DNA of 64,000 nucleotides, from contig OY720347.1 of the NCBI GenBank assembly GCA_963082975.1, forward strand, positions 45,397,155 through 45,461,154, in the 5' to 3' direction. Origin of the DNA: Labia minor. Its lineage: Eukaryota > Arthropoda > Insecta > Dermaptera > Spongiphoridae. The notes under the pieces were generated by a model. It was not told where the DNA came from. It was given only the letters and a program-made list of their open reading frames with translations, and did no database searches. Position numbers and translations under genes: made by a program. Below are positions 23,582-35,802 of the stretch, piece by piece. Position 1 is the stretch's first letter. Each line of letters begins with the position of its first letter.

Positions 23582-24440
23582 TACCGACCGACGATAGTAA
23601 GGGAGGTATTGTTTTCACACCAAATTTCACATGTGGAGATTTTTACATATCTCCACGAATCATGCATTTTCTTAACAGAAAAAAGTATTTTTAGCATGAT
23701 GTCTGTCCGTCCGTATAGATGTGTACAGCCTGAACGGCTGAACGGATTTTGATGAAATTTGGTATATTTACTTAATGCATCAGTGGGATGAATTGATCAA
23801 CTTTTGGTGCAAATCCGGAAACCGGAAGTGGTAGTATTAGCGATCGACGATAATAAGGGAAGGGTTATTTTCACACAAAATTTCACACGAGGAGATTTTT
23901 TTATATATCACCACGAATCATGCATTTTCTTAACAGAAAAAAGTATTTTTAGCATGATGTCTGTCCGTCCGTATAGATGTGTACAGCCTGAACGGCTGAA
24001 CGGATTTTGATGAAATTTGGTATATTTACTTAATGCATCAGTGGGATGAATTGATCAACTTTTGGTGCAAATCCGGAAACCGGAAGTGGTAGTATTAGCG
24101 ATCGACGATAATAAGGGAAGGGTTATTTTCACACAAAATTTCACACGAGGAGATTTTTTTATATATCACCACGAATCATGCATTTTCTTAACAGAAAAAA
24201 GTATTTTTAGCATGATGTCTGTCCGTCCGTATAGATGTGTACAGCCTGAACGGCTGAACGGATTTTGATGAAATTTGGTATATTTACTTAATGCATCAGT
24301 GGGATGAATTGATCAACTTTTGGTGCAAATCCGGAAACCGGAAGTGGTAGTATTAGCGATCGACGATAATAAGGGAAGGGTTATTTTCACACAAAATTTC
24401 ACACGAGGAGATTTTTTTATATATCACCACGAATCATGCA
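23582..24440 (+). repeat. 258-bp tandem repeat array, about 3.3 units
   Basis: The anchor ACGATAATAAGGG (ACGATAGTAAGGG in the first unit) occurs at 23591, 23847, 24105 and 24363, giving spacings of 256, 258 and 258. The second and third units look identical over their full length. The first differs at several sites and the fourth stops after CACGAATCATGCA. Each unit includes GTCTGTCCGTCCG and ATTTTGATGAAATTTGGTAT, as in widespread arthropod repeats, and holds the same 68-codon open frame because the period is divisible by three. That frame is not thought to be a gene. Confidence 0.92.
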
Positions 24441-24499
24441 CTTTGTATTGGTTTTATCCTCGGGAAAATCATATTTATTAGTTTTTTCTTGATTTAAAA

Positions 24500-24540
24500 T
24501 TATATGACGTCATCCAGCCTTCATGACGTCACACCCTGGT
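24500..24540. promoter_or_regulatory. Paired TGACGTCA octamers
   Basis: ATGACGTCAT and, ten bases on, ATGACGTCAC stand side by side just beyond the tandem array. Either a CRE/ATF-like double site or part of a repeat terminus; the second reading is favoured by the location among repeats. Confidence 0.3.
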
Positions 24541-25189
24541 CTTACATATATATTATAAATAAAATAAAATTAAAAATATTTATGTTCTATGCCTATCTGT
24601 TTTTTATTACATTAATAGATATATTAAAATTATTTGAAATTGTTTCTGTAGCTGGAAATTAATTTATTTCAAACCGTCGGTCGGTTCGGACCTGGCCACA
24701 GGTCAACTTATTTGATTTGTTCAATTTGCTTTGATTGTTGAATTTTGTATACTTCTACTGCAAAAAGGATAGATAGAAATAATGTACGAGATGTATAATT
24801 ATTTATTAAAAAATATTATTTTTTAACAAAAAACATCGAAACAATATATAATTTAATATTAGTGAATATAATTAATAATATATATATTGTTTTTGAAATA
24901 TCTCCCAACCTAAAAAATTATGATTTTTTTATTAAAAAAAATATAAGTATAATCATCTAATATTCTATTCTTTTAAAAACATATTTGTTTCAATTACAAT
25001 TATCCAAATGATCATAATAAATAATTTTCTAACAATATATAATATAACTATAATAAATAAGATACTTTATGACAATTAAAATTGAATTAATAAAGTTAAG
25101 TTATTGAAATTGTATCCAAAAAATTATAACTTTATGACATTTGTCAGGTCAACATAATACATACATCAAATATAGATTATTATATAGAG

Positions 25190-25398
25190 ATAGAGCGCGC
25201 TTTTAAGTCCAAAAAGGCAAAGTTTTTTTTGGTAAAAACACATGGGTTCAACTGTCGTTGCTTGGGAGGGAGGAAAAGTCGGTCTTGATGGGTAAATTCA
25301 ATCTCAATTTTAAGTCCGTAAATCCTAAAGCAAACGGATTCGAAAAAAAGGCGGAGCTTAGTTTTGTGACTTTGGACTGAAAAAGGAGCGCGCCCATA
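25190..25398. mobile_element. MITE-like element with GCGCGC terminal inverted repeats
   Basis: The left end GAGCGCGCTTTTAAGTCCAAA and the right end, read inverted (GGCGCGCTCCTTTTTCAGTCC), match apart from a short gap. The interior is GC-richer than its surroundings. No transposase is encoded; the 115-codon minus-strand frame across it is not family-like. Target duplication is not clear. Superfamily unknown. Confidence 0.5.
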
Positions 25399-25481
25399 AT
25401 ACAATACAATATATTCTATCCTATTAAAAAGAACAATCACATTCATCTTAGAATACACTACAAAATATAACAATACAGTAA

Positions 25482-26000
25482 AACCTCGGAATACGAGCTT
25501 GTGCCCTCTGTTTTGGTTTACCAGCAAACTTTCCGTTTACGAGTGGCATGAACCTTTTTGACGGAAATCTTTTCTAGTGAGCTGTTTACTCGGCGCATCA
25601 TACGCTGTGCTAGCCTTAGATCAGCAACATTGTACGTTGCTTAATACTCATCCACACAGCATGGCAATGTGTCACAAAAAAATACTCAACTCTGCGTGGA
25701 TTAAGATCTGGTCTGAGGTTTTAGAAAGAAACTTAGAGGACGTTGCGAGTGAAGATGACCTGTCGTCCTGTCGAAGAAATTGTATCACACGGAAAATTTC
25801 TAGGCCTTGATATAAATGAAACTGATATCGAAGGACTCGGAAGATAGCGTGGACATCGTCGTCGATGAGTTGAACTATTTAGTTCGTGAGCGGAGGAGGA
25901 CAAGAGGAAGAAAAAGAAACTGAGAACATTTTTTTTTTAGAAATTCAAGAACATAGTTCAATGTGGATAAAACTAAAACTAATAGAAAACCATCATGATG
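25482..26000 (+). mobile_element. Pogo/Tigger-type DNA transposon remnant
   Basis: The left edge reads CAGTAAAACCTCGGAATACG, typical of pogo/Tigger terminal repeats. Inside, broken frames encode LNSAWIKIWSEVLE, then VEEIVSHGKFLGLDINETDI in another frame, and then VDIVVDELNYLVRER, which match the C-terminal tail of Tigger transposases. The DDE core is absent, so this is an internally deleted and frame-broken copy. The right terminal repeat was not found with confidence, so the end is approximate. Confidence 0.65.
25577..25925 (+). pseudogene. Tigger transposase C-terminal pseudogene fragment
   Basis: Only the last part of the transposase is left, spread over at least two reading frames: a 77-codon frame to 25810, then a frame through about 25848, then another. 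The acidic C-terminal tail with repeated Glu/Asp is recognisable. There is no catalytic residue left. Confidence 0.55.
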
Positions 26001-28090
26001 AAGCAGGAGTTAATTAGGGCTATTAATTTATTTGACAATGTTGTATTGGCTCATTTTAACTTTCTGCTAAAATCTCGTCAAATTCAGTTGCCAATTACCG
26101 ATTCAACTGGTAAGCCGAAGTTCCACAGTACTGTTAATAAATTTTTAGAAATGAGTGTAAATTGTTAATTTAAAATTTAATTTTCTACAAAAAAAGTTTG
26201 GAAATTAAAATTTTAAATGTTTATCATAGGCTTGACAGTACTATAGTAATTGTGATGACTACCTGGATTGTGTTGTCTTCCATAATTATTTTAGTTAATT
26301 CTAAACTCCACACAACATTATTGTTAATTGTTAAATGAAATATTACATTTAATAAAATTAATGTAAAAGATGAATTTTACATTTAAGGTATGGAATGCCC
26401 TAAATAATTCTTAGGTCGTTAAAAACATTCGCATATTAGTTCTCCCCGTTAAAACAAAACAAGTTTACAAAAAAAAATAACAATAATAATACCTCAACAC
26501 AGTTTACAAAGCACGTGGTCAACAACAAATCTAAAAATAGCGAATTCACACACAGCTAAAAAGGCCAAAAGCCTGTGATCACAATTGGGAAGCTACTTGA
26601 AATAAAAAGTAGTGGCCTCCGATCAACAAAATCAAGATAAAGGTTAAGATCGCTGTGCTTATCATTCAATACCTTACTTAATAGGTGCTATCCTTTCATA
26701 GACTCTATAAAAATCACAGTTTTTTCTAATTGTAAATAAAAAAAATTACTCCATTACTTATTTCTTCCCGAAAGACATGTTCAAATCTTAACAAGTTGTA
26801 ATATTTTTAACTCTTACGATCTTTCCAAATAATCCAGTTTTTATCCTTGATTTTGGGGTCACCTAACTTGTGGGTCTCAAGACGGTCAACTTTATTGCCT
26901 GTGTTGAAATTCGAAAAGAAAAAACGAAAAATTTATAGAAAATTAAAACATTGAAAATCTTAATAAATAATCACATTTGGAAATACTTCTGTGACTTCGG
27001 TTTAGTGAGAAGCTACCCAAACATGGAAATAACATAAAGACTAACAAATCACGTAACTTCAGCATCATGTGAAAAATCGTACAGTATAATATGAAAATCA
27101 TAAAAGTCACGAACGGCTCACGAATTCTATTTTTATAGAAATTTCATCTACAGCAATTTTAAATAACAATGACTTAATTGATACATTGGAAAATTTGAAA
27201 GTTAGTGTAATTCAAATTTGAGAATTTTTTGGATGATCCCTGAATTTTTTCATGCTTTTAAATTTAATTTTTAACGTTATAACTATTCTAACTTGTGAAT
27301 GTTTAATGACGCAAAAAATAATATATATATTTTGTTATGATAAAGGGCAAGTCTTGTACCCGGGGGTAAATTTTCCTTAACGCGGCCCTGATTTTATTGA
27401 TTATTTCCTTAATTTTGATTTTAATTTATTCATTTAAATATAATAATAAAAATAATAAAATGCAAGATATTTTATATTCTTAAAATTATTGTATGCTTTT
27501 TTTATTGTTTTATCGAATTTAAGATTATTTTATAATTGGTAAAACCGCTTCAACGTTACTCATTGTTACGACACAAGCTATGAATCATCCATTAATTCAT
27601 ATAATCAATAGTAAGTTGATAAATGTATTTCAATATTATATATCAATTTTATTTCTAAATATTTAAACTTAGAATTGTTATGACAATATTTTTTATTATT
27701 ATTATTATTATTATCAAAAATAAATAACAATATATAATCCCCTTATTTTTCATATTTTAAAAATATATAAAGAATTATCGTTCCACCTGAGATAAGGATA
27801 AATTGATATATAAATATAAATCGGGATTCCTTCCTATTTATCAGACTTCTCAATTTAATAAGAGAGCATTAATAACAAAATAAATACTGATCAAACAGTA
27901 TGCAAACTATATATATATATATTTACGGAAACAGTGAATCCTTTTTTACATTCTATTGTTTTAAATTTTTTTTTTACTTAAATTCATATCTTTAAACTTA
28001 CTACGCAATCTTCTCCTTGTTAACTCTTTCCAAACAGAAGCTATACTCAAATTAACTTTTTCTAAAAAAAAAAATTTTTGTAATTTTTAT
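26001..28090. other. Intergenic region before the USP1-like gene
   Basis: Mostly AT-rich with a moderately mixed stretch at 26400-27130 that has no reading frame or RNA fold I can defend. A GGGCAAGTCTTGTACCCGG / CGCGGCCCT patch at 27345-27390 may be a hAT-type terminal fragment. A (TTA)n run lies near 27690-27714. Nothing else is recognised. Confidence 0.5.
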
Positions 28091-28099
28091 TGATTCAAA

Positions 28100-28345
28100 T
28101 CAATACCTTTTGAAAGGTGCGCGGAGAGTGCGTAGTTGCGTTATCAACCACTAATCCTCCGTTGTTTCTTGAATGATTTGTCTATTCTTGAATGTCTAAT
28201 CTAAGGGTTTCCATGGCCTGAATTAATATGGACGCCAAGTAAAATTCTAACCGGTTCGTTGAATGTTATGTCCACCTAATTATTATTTTCCCGCTGAAGA
28301 GAAAATAAAATATTTGACTTCCATGAATTCGTACACGAATAAGGC
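28100..28345 (+). promoter_or_regulatory. Probable promoter and 5' untranslated exon of the USP1-like gene
   Basis: A GC-richer segment 430-690 bases before the first coding exon. It includes GGTGCGCGGAGAGTGCG and ends near GGCGTAAGC, a possible 5' splice site. The coding exon at 28777 opens with an AG acceptor directly before GTTCAAAGAAG-ATG, so an upstream noncoding exon must exist, and this is the best candidate. Confidence 0.4.
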
Positions 28346-28787
28346 GTAAGCTTATTAAATTTTTCTTTCAATTCATCTTTTCGTTAATTTTCGACTTGTA
28401 ATTAAATCTTTCTAAATCAGCATTGACCTATCTTTTACTTTCAATTTACAAATGAATTAAATCGTTATCCAGTTGAACTAGAATTTCAAATGGTTATATC
28501 ATTAACATTCTTTCAAAGGATTTATTATTGATTCTATTAATATGTCATTATTTTTTAGATTTATCCTAAATTAAACTTATATATATCTATATATATATAT
28601 ATATAGATATATGTATATATATATGTAGATATATGTATAGATATAGATATAGATATATATTGTATTTAAATTTATATATATGCATATTAAAAGATAAATT
28701 ATGCGTATTTATTTTAAATGAATAGTTTTGACTTGAAGAATTATTGTTAAATAATATTAATAATTTATTATTCCAGGTTCAAAGAAG

Positions 28788-31700
28788 ATGACAGTACTCT
28801 CAGAAGAAAATATATTGGCCCATTCTAGCAATTCAGCACCCCCGAAAAAAAAGTTTTGTCTTTCCATTTCTTCTCGATCTGGTAATGTTTTATTTTTCAT
28901 TTATTTTTGTTTTGTTTAATTTTTAAATTTTATAATTTTTTAAATTGTGTGTGGATCTCATAATTAAAAAAGATATATAAAATCAATAGCTTATTTTATA
29001 GAATATATTTAAGTTTATTTTTATTATATAATTATTTTTAAAAGAAAGAGAGACATTGTACCATCATCCATTGTCCTACAAATAAATATTAACTTAATAG
29101 TTATAACTGTTACTTTCGAGAATATTTTTTATTTATATTTATTTTCATAAGTTTTAAAAATAATTAATTTCTAACAATCACTATTTCGGAGACCTCTTTA
29201 AATCATGTTTAGACAAATTGGGTTCCCCTTTTTTCAACATTTATATCAATAATAACATTTTATATTTCTAATAACTTATCAATAATTTAAAATATTAATA
29301 TATATATAATATAATTTAATATATATATTATATATATACTAATTTAAAAATTAAAAGAAATACTTAATTCTAATAATGTAATAATTATTAACTTTATTAG
29401 ATATTTATGATAATTACTGCATTAAGATAATCTCATAATTTCTACGTTATCTTGTTCACTTGTAACACTTGAATGACGTTTAAATATTACTTTTTTTTTA
29501 CTTATCTCTGTTCTCATTAACATCTTTTTATAAATAGGTGAATCTCGTTCTAAAGATTGGCTGTTTCAAACAAAAAATAATTCAAAGGAACATCCTCTAC
29601 GAGATAATCAGACCTCTGATGAGGCCAGAAGCCGACAATCTCAAGATTCTCTTTGGCCTCCAAAAGAACCTCAGCTTTTGAAAGAATCAAATTCAAAACA
29701 GCCTATTAGGCCCCTGAAGCGCACGTGGGACGGATCCACGACTGGAGCCACGAGGCGACACACCCATTCCAAAACAAGAGGTTAGAAAATAAATTTCTTT
29801 TTATTTTATAGAATAGAATTATTTCAAGTTTTTATTGACAATCATAACCTTTTCTCAACTTGTTACTAATATTATATTTTAATTTTATATAAATGTTCCT
29901 TGAAGTAGGTTTCTTGTGAATTTTGTTTTTCTAAAGTTTATTTAAACAATTAAATGAAGATAATTTTATAAATTTTTCTAATTTTGACTTATTTAGATTA
30001 TAATTTCAATTTTTAAAATAAGTAAATAATATTGGGAAATTACTTTTAAATAATAATAAAAATAAAGATTTATTTATATGTATTAATTTAAATAACTAAA
30101 TAATAAGATATAGAATGTTCTTAGTAAAAACTATAGTTTCAAAATAGATTTCCTTTACCTCAAACTTCCACATTGTATCTATCAAAATTATCTTTTTATA
30201 GACAAAATATATACCTTTTATTAATAACTAATTTCAACCTTATTCTAAGAATTTTCTCAATAAATAAATATTTAATATTTGACAAAATAAAAAATTATAT
30301 AACTTTTATATTAAGGATTCAACTTCATTAATATTTCTTACTAATGTGATATTAATTTAACTTATTTTAAGAAATAATTTGACCCTAAAATCTCGAATAT
30401 AATTATAATTATTATTATTATATATATACTTATATTATTTTATTATTTAATTTTATTTATTGAAATTTATTTATTATTATTCCAGGCGTGGCGATGCTGA
30501 ACGGTTATTTGTCTGGGCATGAAGGCGGCGCCGGCAGCTCGGCTGAAGATAGTCCGGGTGGAGGCGGTGAATCTTCATGCGGTGGGGGTAGTGGAAGTAC
30601 TCCACCCATCGCCACGCTCTCGAACCTTGGAAATACGTGCTTCCTAAATAGTGTTTTGTACACTCTTCGTTTTGCTCCCTGTTTTCTACATAATCTTCAT
30701 CATTTAGTTAGTCGTCTTGCAGAACAACGTTTAAACCATTCTGTTCATTCAAATGCAGTACGTATTTCAATATATTTAAGTATAATTTAAAAGTACCGGG
30801 ACCCCGAGCCTCGGCTCGGTACTTAAGTTAAAAAAAATGATTCATTATTATTGGATTTGGCTGGTAATATTAATACCTGGGACACCGAGCTCTCGCTCTA
30901 CCCTTTAAAAAATATTGATACACAATTCTTTAATTATTTATTACAATTATTAAATGTTACACATTTGCATCAATCTGATTAAAATTAATGAACTTGTGCT
31001 CCTCAATAATACATAAATATATAATATATAGGTACATATATTTTTTTTCTATAGTGTTTTTTTGAAAAACTGTTTAGCGCCCCAAGTGGTTATAAAACAA
31101 ACTAAAGACAAAAAAACGTGCTTTGCAGCTTTTCGGAATTAAAAAAGCAAAATTGGCAGTCGTGGGACTGGCCGACAGAAGTGAAAACTTCTGCGTAAGA
31201 AATTTTAAAACAGACGAAATTCGCGCTATTTCACGAGAAAGATGAATTTCATATGCATGTATATATATATAACTTATATATTATTTTAAACATATATTTT
31301 AAACAAATTTGTAACTTATATTTATATATATATAAATACACAACTTTGTTTAAAATATTGCAATACGAACTGTTTTATAATTCTTATCTCTAACATAAAA
31401 TATATATTTATTATGTGAAGTTCATTTCGTATAATTTTGATTATATATGTATATATGAAATGAACTTTACATAATAAATATATATTTATATGTTAGAGAT
31501 AATTTATAAAACAGTTCTAATGACAATTCAAATTTCGCGCTCTGTTATAAGAAATTTGAAAGCAGATGGTTTCATGGTGTTGGTCACGATCACGCGAGTT
31601 CTATACTTTTTCCCCATCCCGCAAAAGTGCTCAACGCCGCTAAAGAAGTTTTCACTTCAAAAATTATTTAATATTTGGAAATATATCTGACTTATAGAAA

Positions 31701-34700
31701 AAATGAATATTAATTAAAGAAAGAAATAGTTTTTAAAATATCCTGAATAATATGTAACAATTTTCAAGATAGAAATTTATTACAATATTACAATTATTAA
31801 CTGTTGCATCATTGCATCAATCTGATTAAAATGAATGGAACTTCGGGTACTCAATAATAATAAATAAAATAATATTAATAAATATATTGAATAATATTTT
31901 ATTGAAAAAATATTAAAACTTATAAAACTATCTAAAACTTTATTAATAAAAGAACAATGAATAAATAAATATAGAATAGTAATTTATTAAAAAGTAAACA
32001 ATAGATAAAAAGAAAAAAAAATAACAAAATCATTATTTTCATTTTTAAATAACGATTCACCCGGCGAGTTTCGAACCGACGAAATCCACTCGTTAAAACA
32101 TCAGTCCAACCGCTGGACTATATGTATTTAGATAAAAAATTGTCATTTTTTTACTGTCTTAGCAGGCAGTATTAAAAATTTTGACGTTTTCCATATAATA
32201 TATAATTTTCAATTAAGAAATTAATAATGAAGCTGTATGTTTCAAGAGATATCATCAATAAAACTTAATTTTTCTTTATAAATACTATATCTAGTGTGAA
32301 TTTGAAAAAAATCGTTAGAGCGGTTTTTGAGAACCATGATATATAGATAAATACATATATACAATTTTAGCTAGCATAATAAGATAAGATTAATCATACA
32401 TCTTGTGGTTTTTAATTCTATTTATTGTATATTTCGATCTATGACTATAATTATTAAAAAAATAATATTATTTAACCTTCTACTTCACCTTTTTAAATAA
32501 CAAAACGATTCAAAAGAACAATAAGAATTGATATTTATCATTTTTTAAATTTCTTTCATTTTTCGAAGATCTCATCTATTTAAATAAGGATTTTTTCAAT
32601 ATTAAACCCATATTTAAATTTTTTATTTACTTTTGACAAATATTTAAATAAATAATCTCATAATATTCATAATTATCTCATCTCAACGTTATTTTTCCTT
32701 AGAACAACTTAATCTTTAAATCAAATAAATATTTTAATAATCCAATTTTTAAAATTTTATTTAATTGAATTAGAAAATTATTTATTATTTATTATAGAAT
32801 TATTTTAAAGTACCTATTTTCAATTTTCATATCAATTTCCTTTTATACAATTAAATAAATCTAAATAACTTAATACAATTTAATATTTGAATATTTAAAA
32901 GATAATTTTATTTAATATTTCTTTCAGTTAAAATGTTCTTCATTAGGAAGAAATATGTCTGGGCCCAATAGTGGAAGTGGAAAAAGTTGGTCCAGTAAAG
33001 ATTTATTAAGTCTTGGGAGAGATTCTTCGTCAACTTCAGGCAGTGGAGTTGGTGAAGGAAAATCTCGAATTCAATTAGCCACAGAACGACTTCACGAGCT
33101 CTATGAATGCCTTCATGCTGCTGAAATGAGAGAGCACCATGTTGGTGATCAACCCTATCAACCTGATGTATTCTTACATGCCCTAAGGTTGATCACAATT
33201 CTATATATATTTCAAATATTTGAATTTTTTTTAAATAATTAATTTTATTTTTTCTAATTATAGAGAAGTCAATCCAATTTTTGAAGGAAATCAACAACAC
33301 GATGCACATGAACTTTTAGTATGCCTATTAGATAACATTCGGGAAACGTGCCGATTAGTCTCTGTGAAACCCTCATCAACAACTACATCATCATCAACAT
33401 CCGTTTCGTCTAATCTTCCTTCAAATAATAATCCCCCAGCATCTAGTACATCTTCCACGGATACCACAGAAAGTTCAAAATCAAAAAATAGAAAATCACT
33501 TAAAAACAGAAGAAGTATTATTCCTTGGGCAAAATTGTCATCGTCAAACAATTCTCAAGGTATATACTTTTTTCATTCGTTTTAAATTTTGTTTTTTTTA
33601 TATAATTTATAAATATTTATATTTTCTTGAATTTACTCGAATTAGATTATTTAATAGACTATATTAATATATTAGTATTAAGGGTAATTAATTAAGAATT
33701 TTTAAATTTTTGATAAATTAAAATGATTTATTTGTGAACTTTTCAAATTTAAGAATTTAATATTTTCAGGACGCTCGTTAAGTAACGGAACACTTTCAAA
33801 AAGTAAAGAAGAGATTTATCAAGTAAATGGAGGACCAAGTTCTCATCAAACTAATCTTGCTGGTATTTAAATTTTTTTTATAAGTATTATTATCATTAAC
33901 ATCTTTACATATACTTTTGGATACTATAAATAAGGTCATAATTATTTATGTGTAATTTTATAAATTTATTAATCTTATATTCCTTTATGTTTAAAATCTA
34001 CAATTATTTTTTTTATAATTTCAGGAATTGCTGAGCAAAGTGAAGATAATAATAAAACATTAAATTGTTCAGGAACTTGTTCAAATACATCATCAGAAAA
34101 TTCATCTGCCAATTCGAAACCTGACTTTATTGCCGCGGATTTTGAAGGCGTTTCTGTCCTGAAAACAACATGCCTTGAATGTGAACATACCACTGAGAGA
34201 AAGGAAACTTTTTGTGACATTTGTGTACCATTAGCACTTTTGGATCAACAACAAAATGATTCCTCACTGAATGATAGTCATGAAGGCATGTCCAGCTTTA
34301 GCAGTCGTGCAAGTCAACTTTACCAAGCTGCTATTGTTACCTCGGAACATTTAAGGGATTTGAACAAGTATTGGTGTGAACAATGTTTACGTTATAATGA
34401 AGCACGTCGTTCGATCCGATATGAAACTTTGCCAAGACTTCTTATTTTACAGCTTAAACGGTTTTCCAGCACCTTTGGGTATTTCCATTTAATTTTTTTA
34501 ACTTTGAATAATTTTTTTATTATTTAATTAATTATTTTAATTTCTTGATTTTTTCAGATCTATGGTCTGTATGTCAAAAGTAAATGATTACATGCCCACA
34601 CCTTTACTCTTGGCTTGTTTTTGTGAACAATGTGGTCATTTACCAGAAGAAGATAGAAGGCATAGGTATTTAATTATTTTTTAATTATTATTATTAATGT

Positions 34701-35760
34701 TAATATTTTAACATAATAAGAATATAATATAAAGGATATTAATATATTTTATATTGTATAGGTATAAATTATATGCTGTTATTATGCATCTTGGTGCAAC
34801 CATGGCATCAGGGCATTATGTAGCTTATGTTCAAGCCTCGGATCATACTCGTGATTATCTCAATTGTACAAGAGATGAACGAAAGGCAAATAGTTTAAGT
34901 TCAGCTACAGCTGCGGTTGTTGCTGCTCATGCAGCTGCTGTTGGAAAATCGAATAATGAAAACAAACCAATATCGGCAATTTTTAAATATTTTCGACCTA
35001 AATCGTCTTCAAATAGTTCAAATTTATCTTCCAATTCCTCAACAAGCAATTCATTATTAAATCAAGATCTTAAATTGAATGGAAATTCATTAGGTGAGTT
35101 TTTTAAAAAAAATTGAAATTTATTTTTATAAATATAAAAGCTAACATTAAAATAAATCTAATAAATAATTTGTGAAATTTTATTTAATAGAGAAAAATGA
35201 TTCAACCTCGATTCAATATTATTCATGGCCTGAATAACAATTTAAATAAACTATCAAAAAAATAACCTTTAAAAATCTAAATAATTAATAAATAATGAAT
35301 GTAAAGGCATTAAAACTAAAATCTCTATTTGAAAAAATTCCACTAGTTTCAAATATTTTAATTTTTGTAATTCTTGTAGATATTCATTAGATATTATTTA
35401 ATGAAATAATTTTATTATCATTATGTATGATTAATAAAATTTTAATCTATTTTCACATTAAATATATACATATAATTAAATTTATCATTTTCAGGTTCTT
35501 ATTATGGTCGAGGTTCTTCAACTTGTAGAAGCATTGACTGTTGTGGAATTCGAGTATTTAATTCCAATGAACATAATACTCTCTCTTCATCTAGTTCGAG
35601 TTCATCATCAACATCTGAGCCTTATTGGTTAGAATGTGACGATGAAACGGTGCGTACACTGACACGGAAAGAATTTGAAGAAGTATTAGCGCCAAAACCA
35701 AGCAAAACTTCTGCTCTTACTCCTTATTTACTTTTTTATGCCAAGTGTTCGCCGCCGTAA
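28788..35760 (+). CDS. USP1: USP1-type ubiquitin carboxyl-terminal hydrolase, ten coding exons
   Basis: Coding exons: 28788-28881, 29538-29780, 30486-30757, 32928-33187, 33264-33559, 33770-33862, 34025-34478, 34558-34665, 34762-35093, 35495-35760. They sum to 2418 bases, 805 aa, near the 785 aa of vertebrate USP1. The Cys box NLGNTCFLNSVLYTLR carries Cys at about 164; EVNPIFEGNQQHDAHELL follows; zinc-ribbon pairs CLEC (469-472) and CEQC (537-540) are present; the His box SGHYVAYV carries His at about 625; a DD pair sits at 766-767 before the ending TPYLLFYAKC. The assignment to USP1 rests on the LRE.NP..EG..QHDA and TPYLLFY segments and on the exon order. Known USP1, with UAF1/WDR48, removes ubiquitin from FANCD2 and PCNA in the nucleus. 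The inserts and N-terminal half are Ser/Gly-rich and poorly conserved. A polyadenylation signal follows at 35797. Confidence 0.88.
30793..30910. repeat. Two related GC-rich hairpin words in intron 3
   Basis: GTACCGGGACCCCGAGCC continues into TCGGCTCGGTAC (30793-30822), giving a CCGAGC-CTCG-GCTCGG hairpin. A variant, CCTGGGACACCGAGCTCTCG, lies at 30878-30897. The same arrangement around both suggests transposon ends or a hairpin repeat. Family unknown. Confidence 0.4.
31160..31665. repeat. Foldback-like repeat region in intron 3
   Basis: GC-richer flanks (31070-31250 and 31525-31665) share the words GAAGTGAAAACTTC, GTAAGAAATTT/ATAAGAAATTT and CGCGCT. They enclose a long AT-rich palindrome (31367-31517). 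The arrangement resembles a foldback element or two fragments of one repeat with an inverted centre. No transposase is seen. Confidence 0.45.
31367..31517. repeat. Large inverted repeat, arms about 65 bp
   Basis: The left arm starts GAACTGTTTTATAA at 31367 and the right arm ends TTATAAAACAGTTC at 31517. The arms match through TATCTCTAACAT, ATATATATTTATTATGT and AAGTTCATTTC with a two-base gap and few mismatches. The loop is about 20 bases. Confidence 0.9.
32045..32125 (-). repeat. tRNA-like sequence, probable SINE head
   Basis: On the minus strand the segment reads AGTCCAGCGGTTGGACT, then GTCGGTTCGAAACTCGCC about 30 bases later. These look like the A-box and B-box (GGTTCGAAAC) regions of a tRNA. 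A proper 7-bp acceptor stem does not form, so I favour a tRNA-derived SINE over a tRNA gene. An adjacent stretch (32270-32390) with GATATATAGATAAATACA may be another repeat. Confidence 0.45.
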
Positions 35761-35796
35761 TTGTATGTTCACCATAATTATCCACACATTCCCTTG

Positions 35797-35802
35797 AATA
35801 AA
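35797..35802 (+). terminator. Polyadenylation signal of the USP1-like gene
   Basis: AATAAA 37 bases after the stop codon; a second AATAAA stands at 35916. Confidence 0.55.

Noticed and set aside
23804..24268. Repeated 68-codon ORFs as a possible multi-copy gene
   Set aside because: They are produced by the 258-bp tandem repeat, and the peptide derives from common dispersed-repeat sequence.
23582..24440. Array considered as a CRISPR-like structure
   Set aside because: Units are long and contiguous with no unique spacers, and the DNA is clearly from an animal nucleus.
26560..26700. Possible U2 snRNA-like or spliced-leader-like RNA (GGTTAAGATC...CTTATCA, AAAAGGCCAAAAGCC)
   Set aside because: Only short words match, in the wrong spacing, with no branch-recognition or Sm-site context; chance likeness is more likely.
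32045..32125. True tRNA gene on the minus strand
   Set aside because: B-box-like and D-arm-like parts exist, but no 7-bp acceptor stem or good anticodon arm can be drawn.
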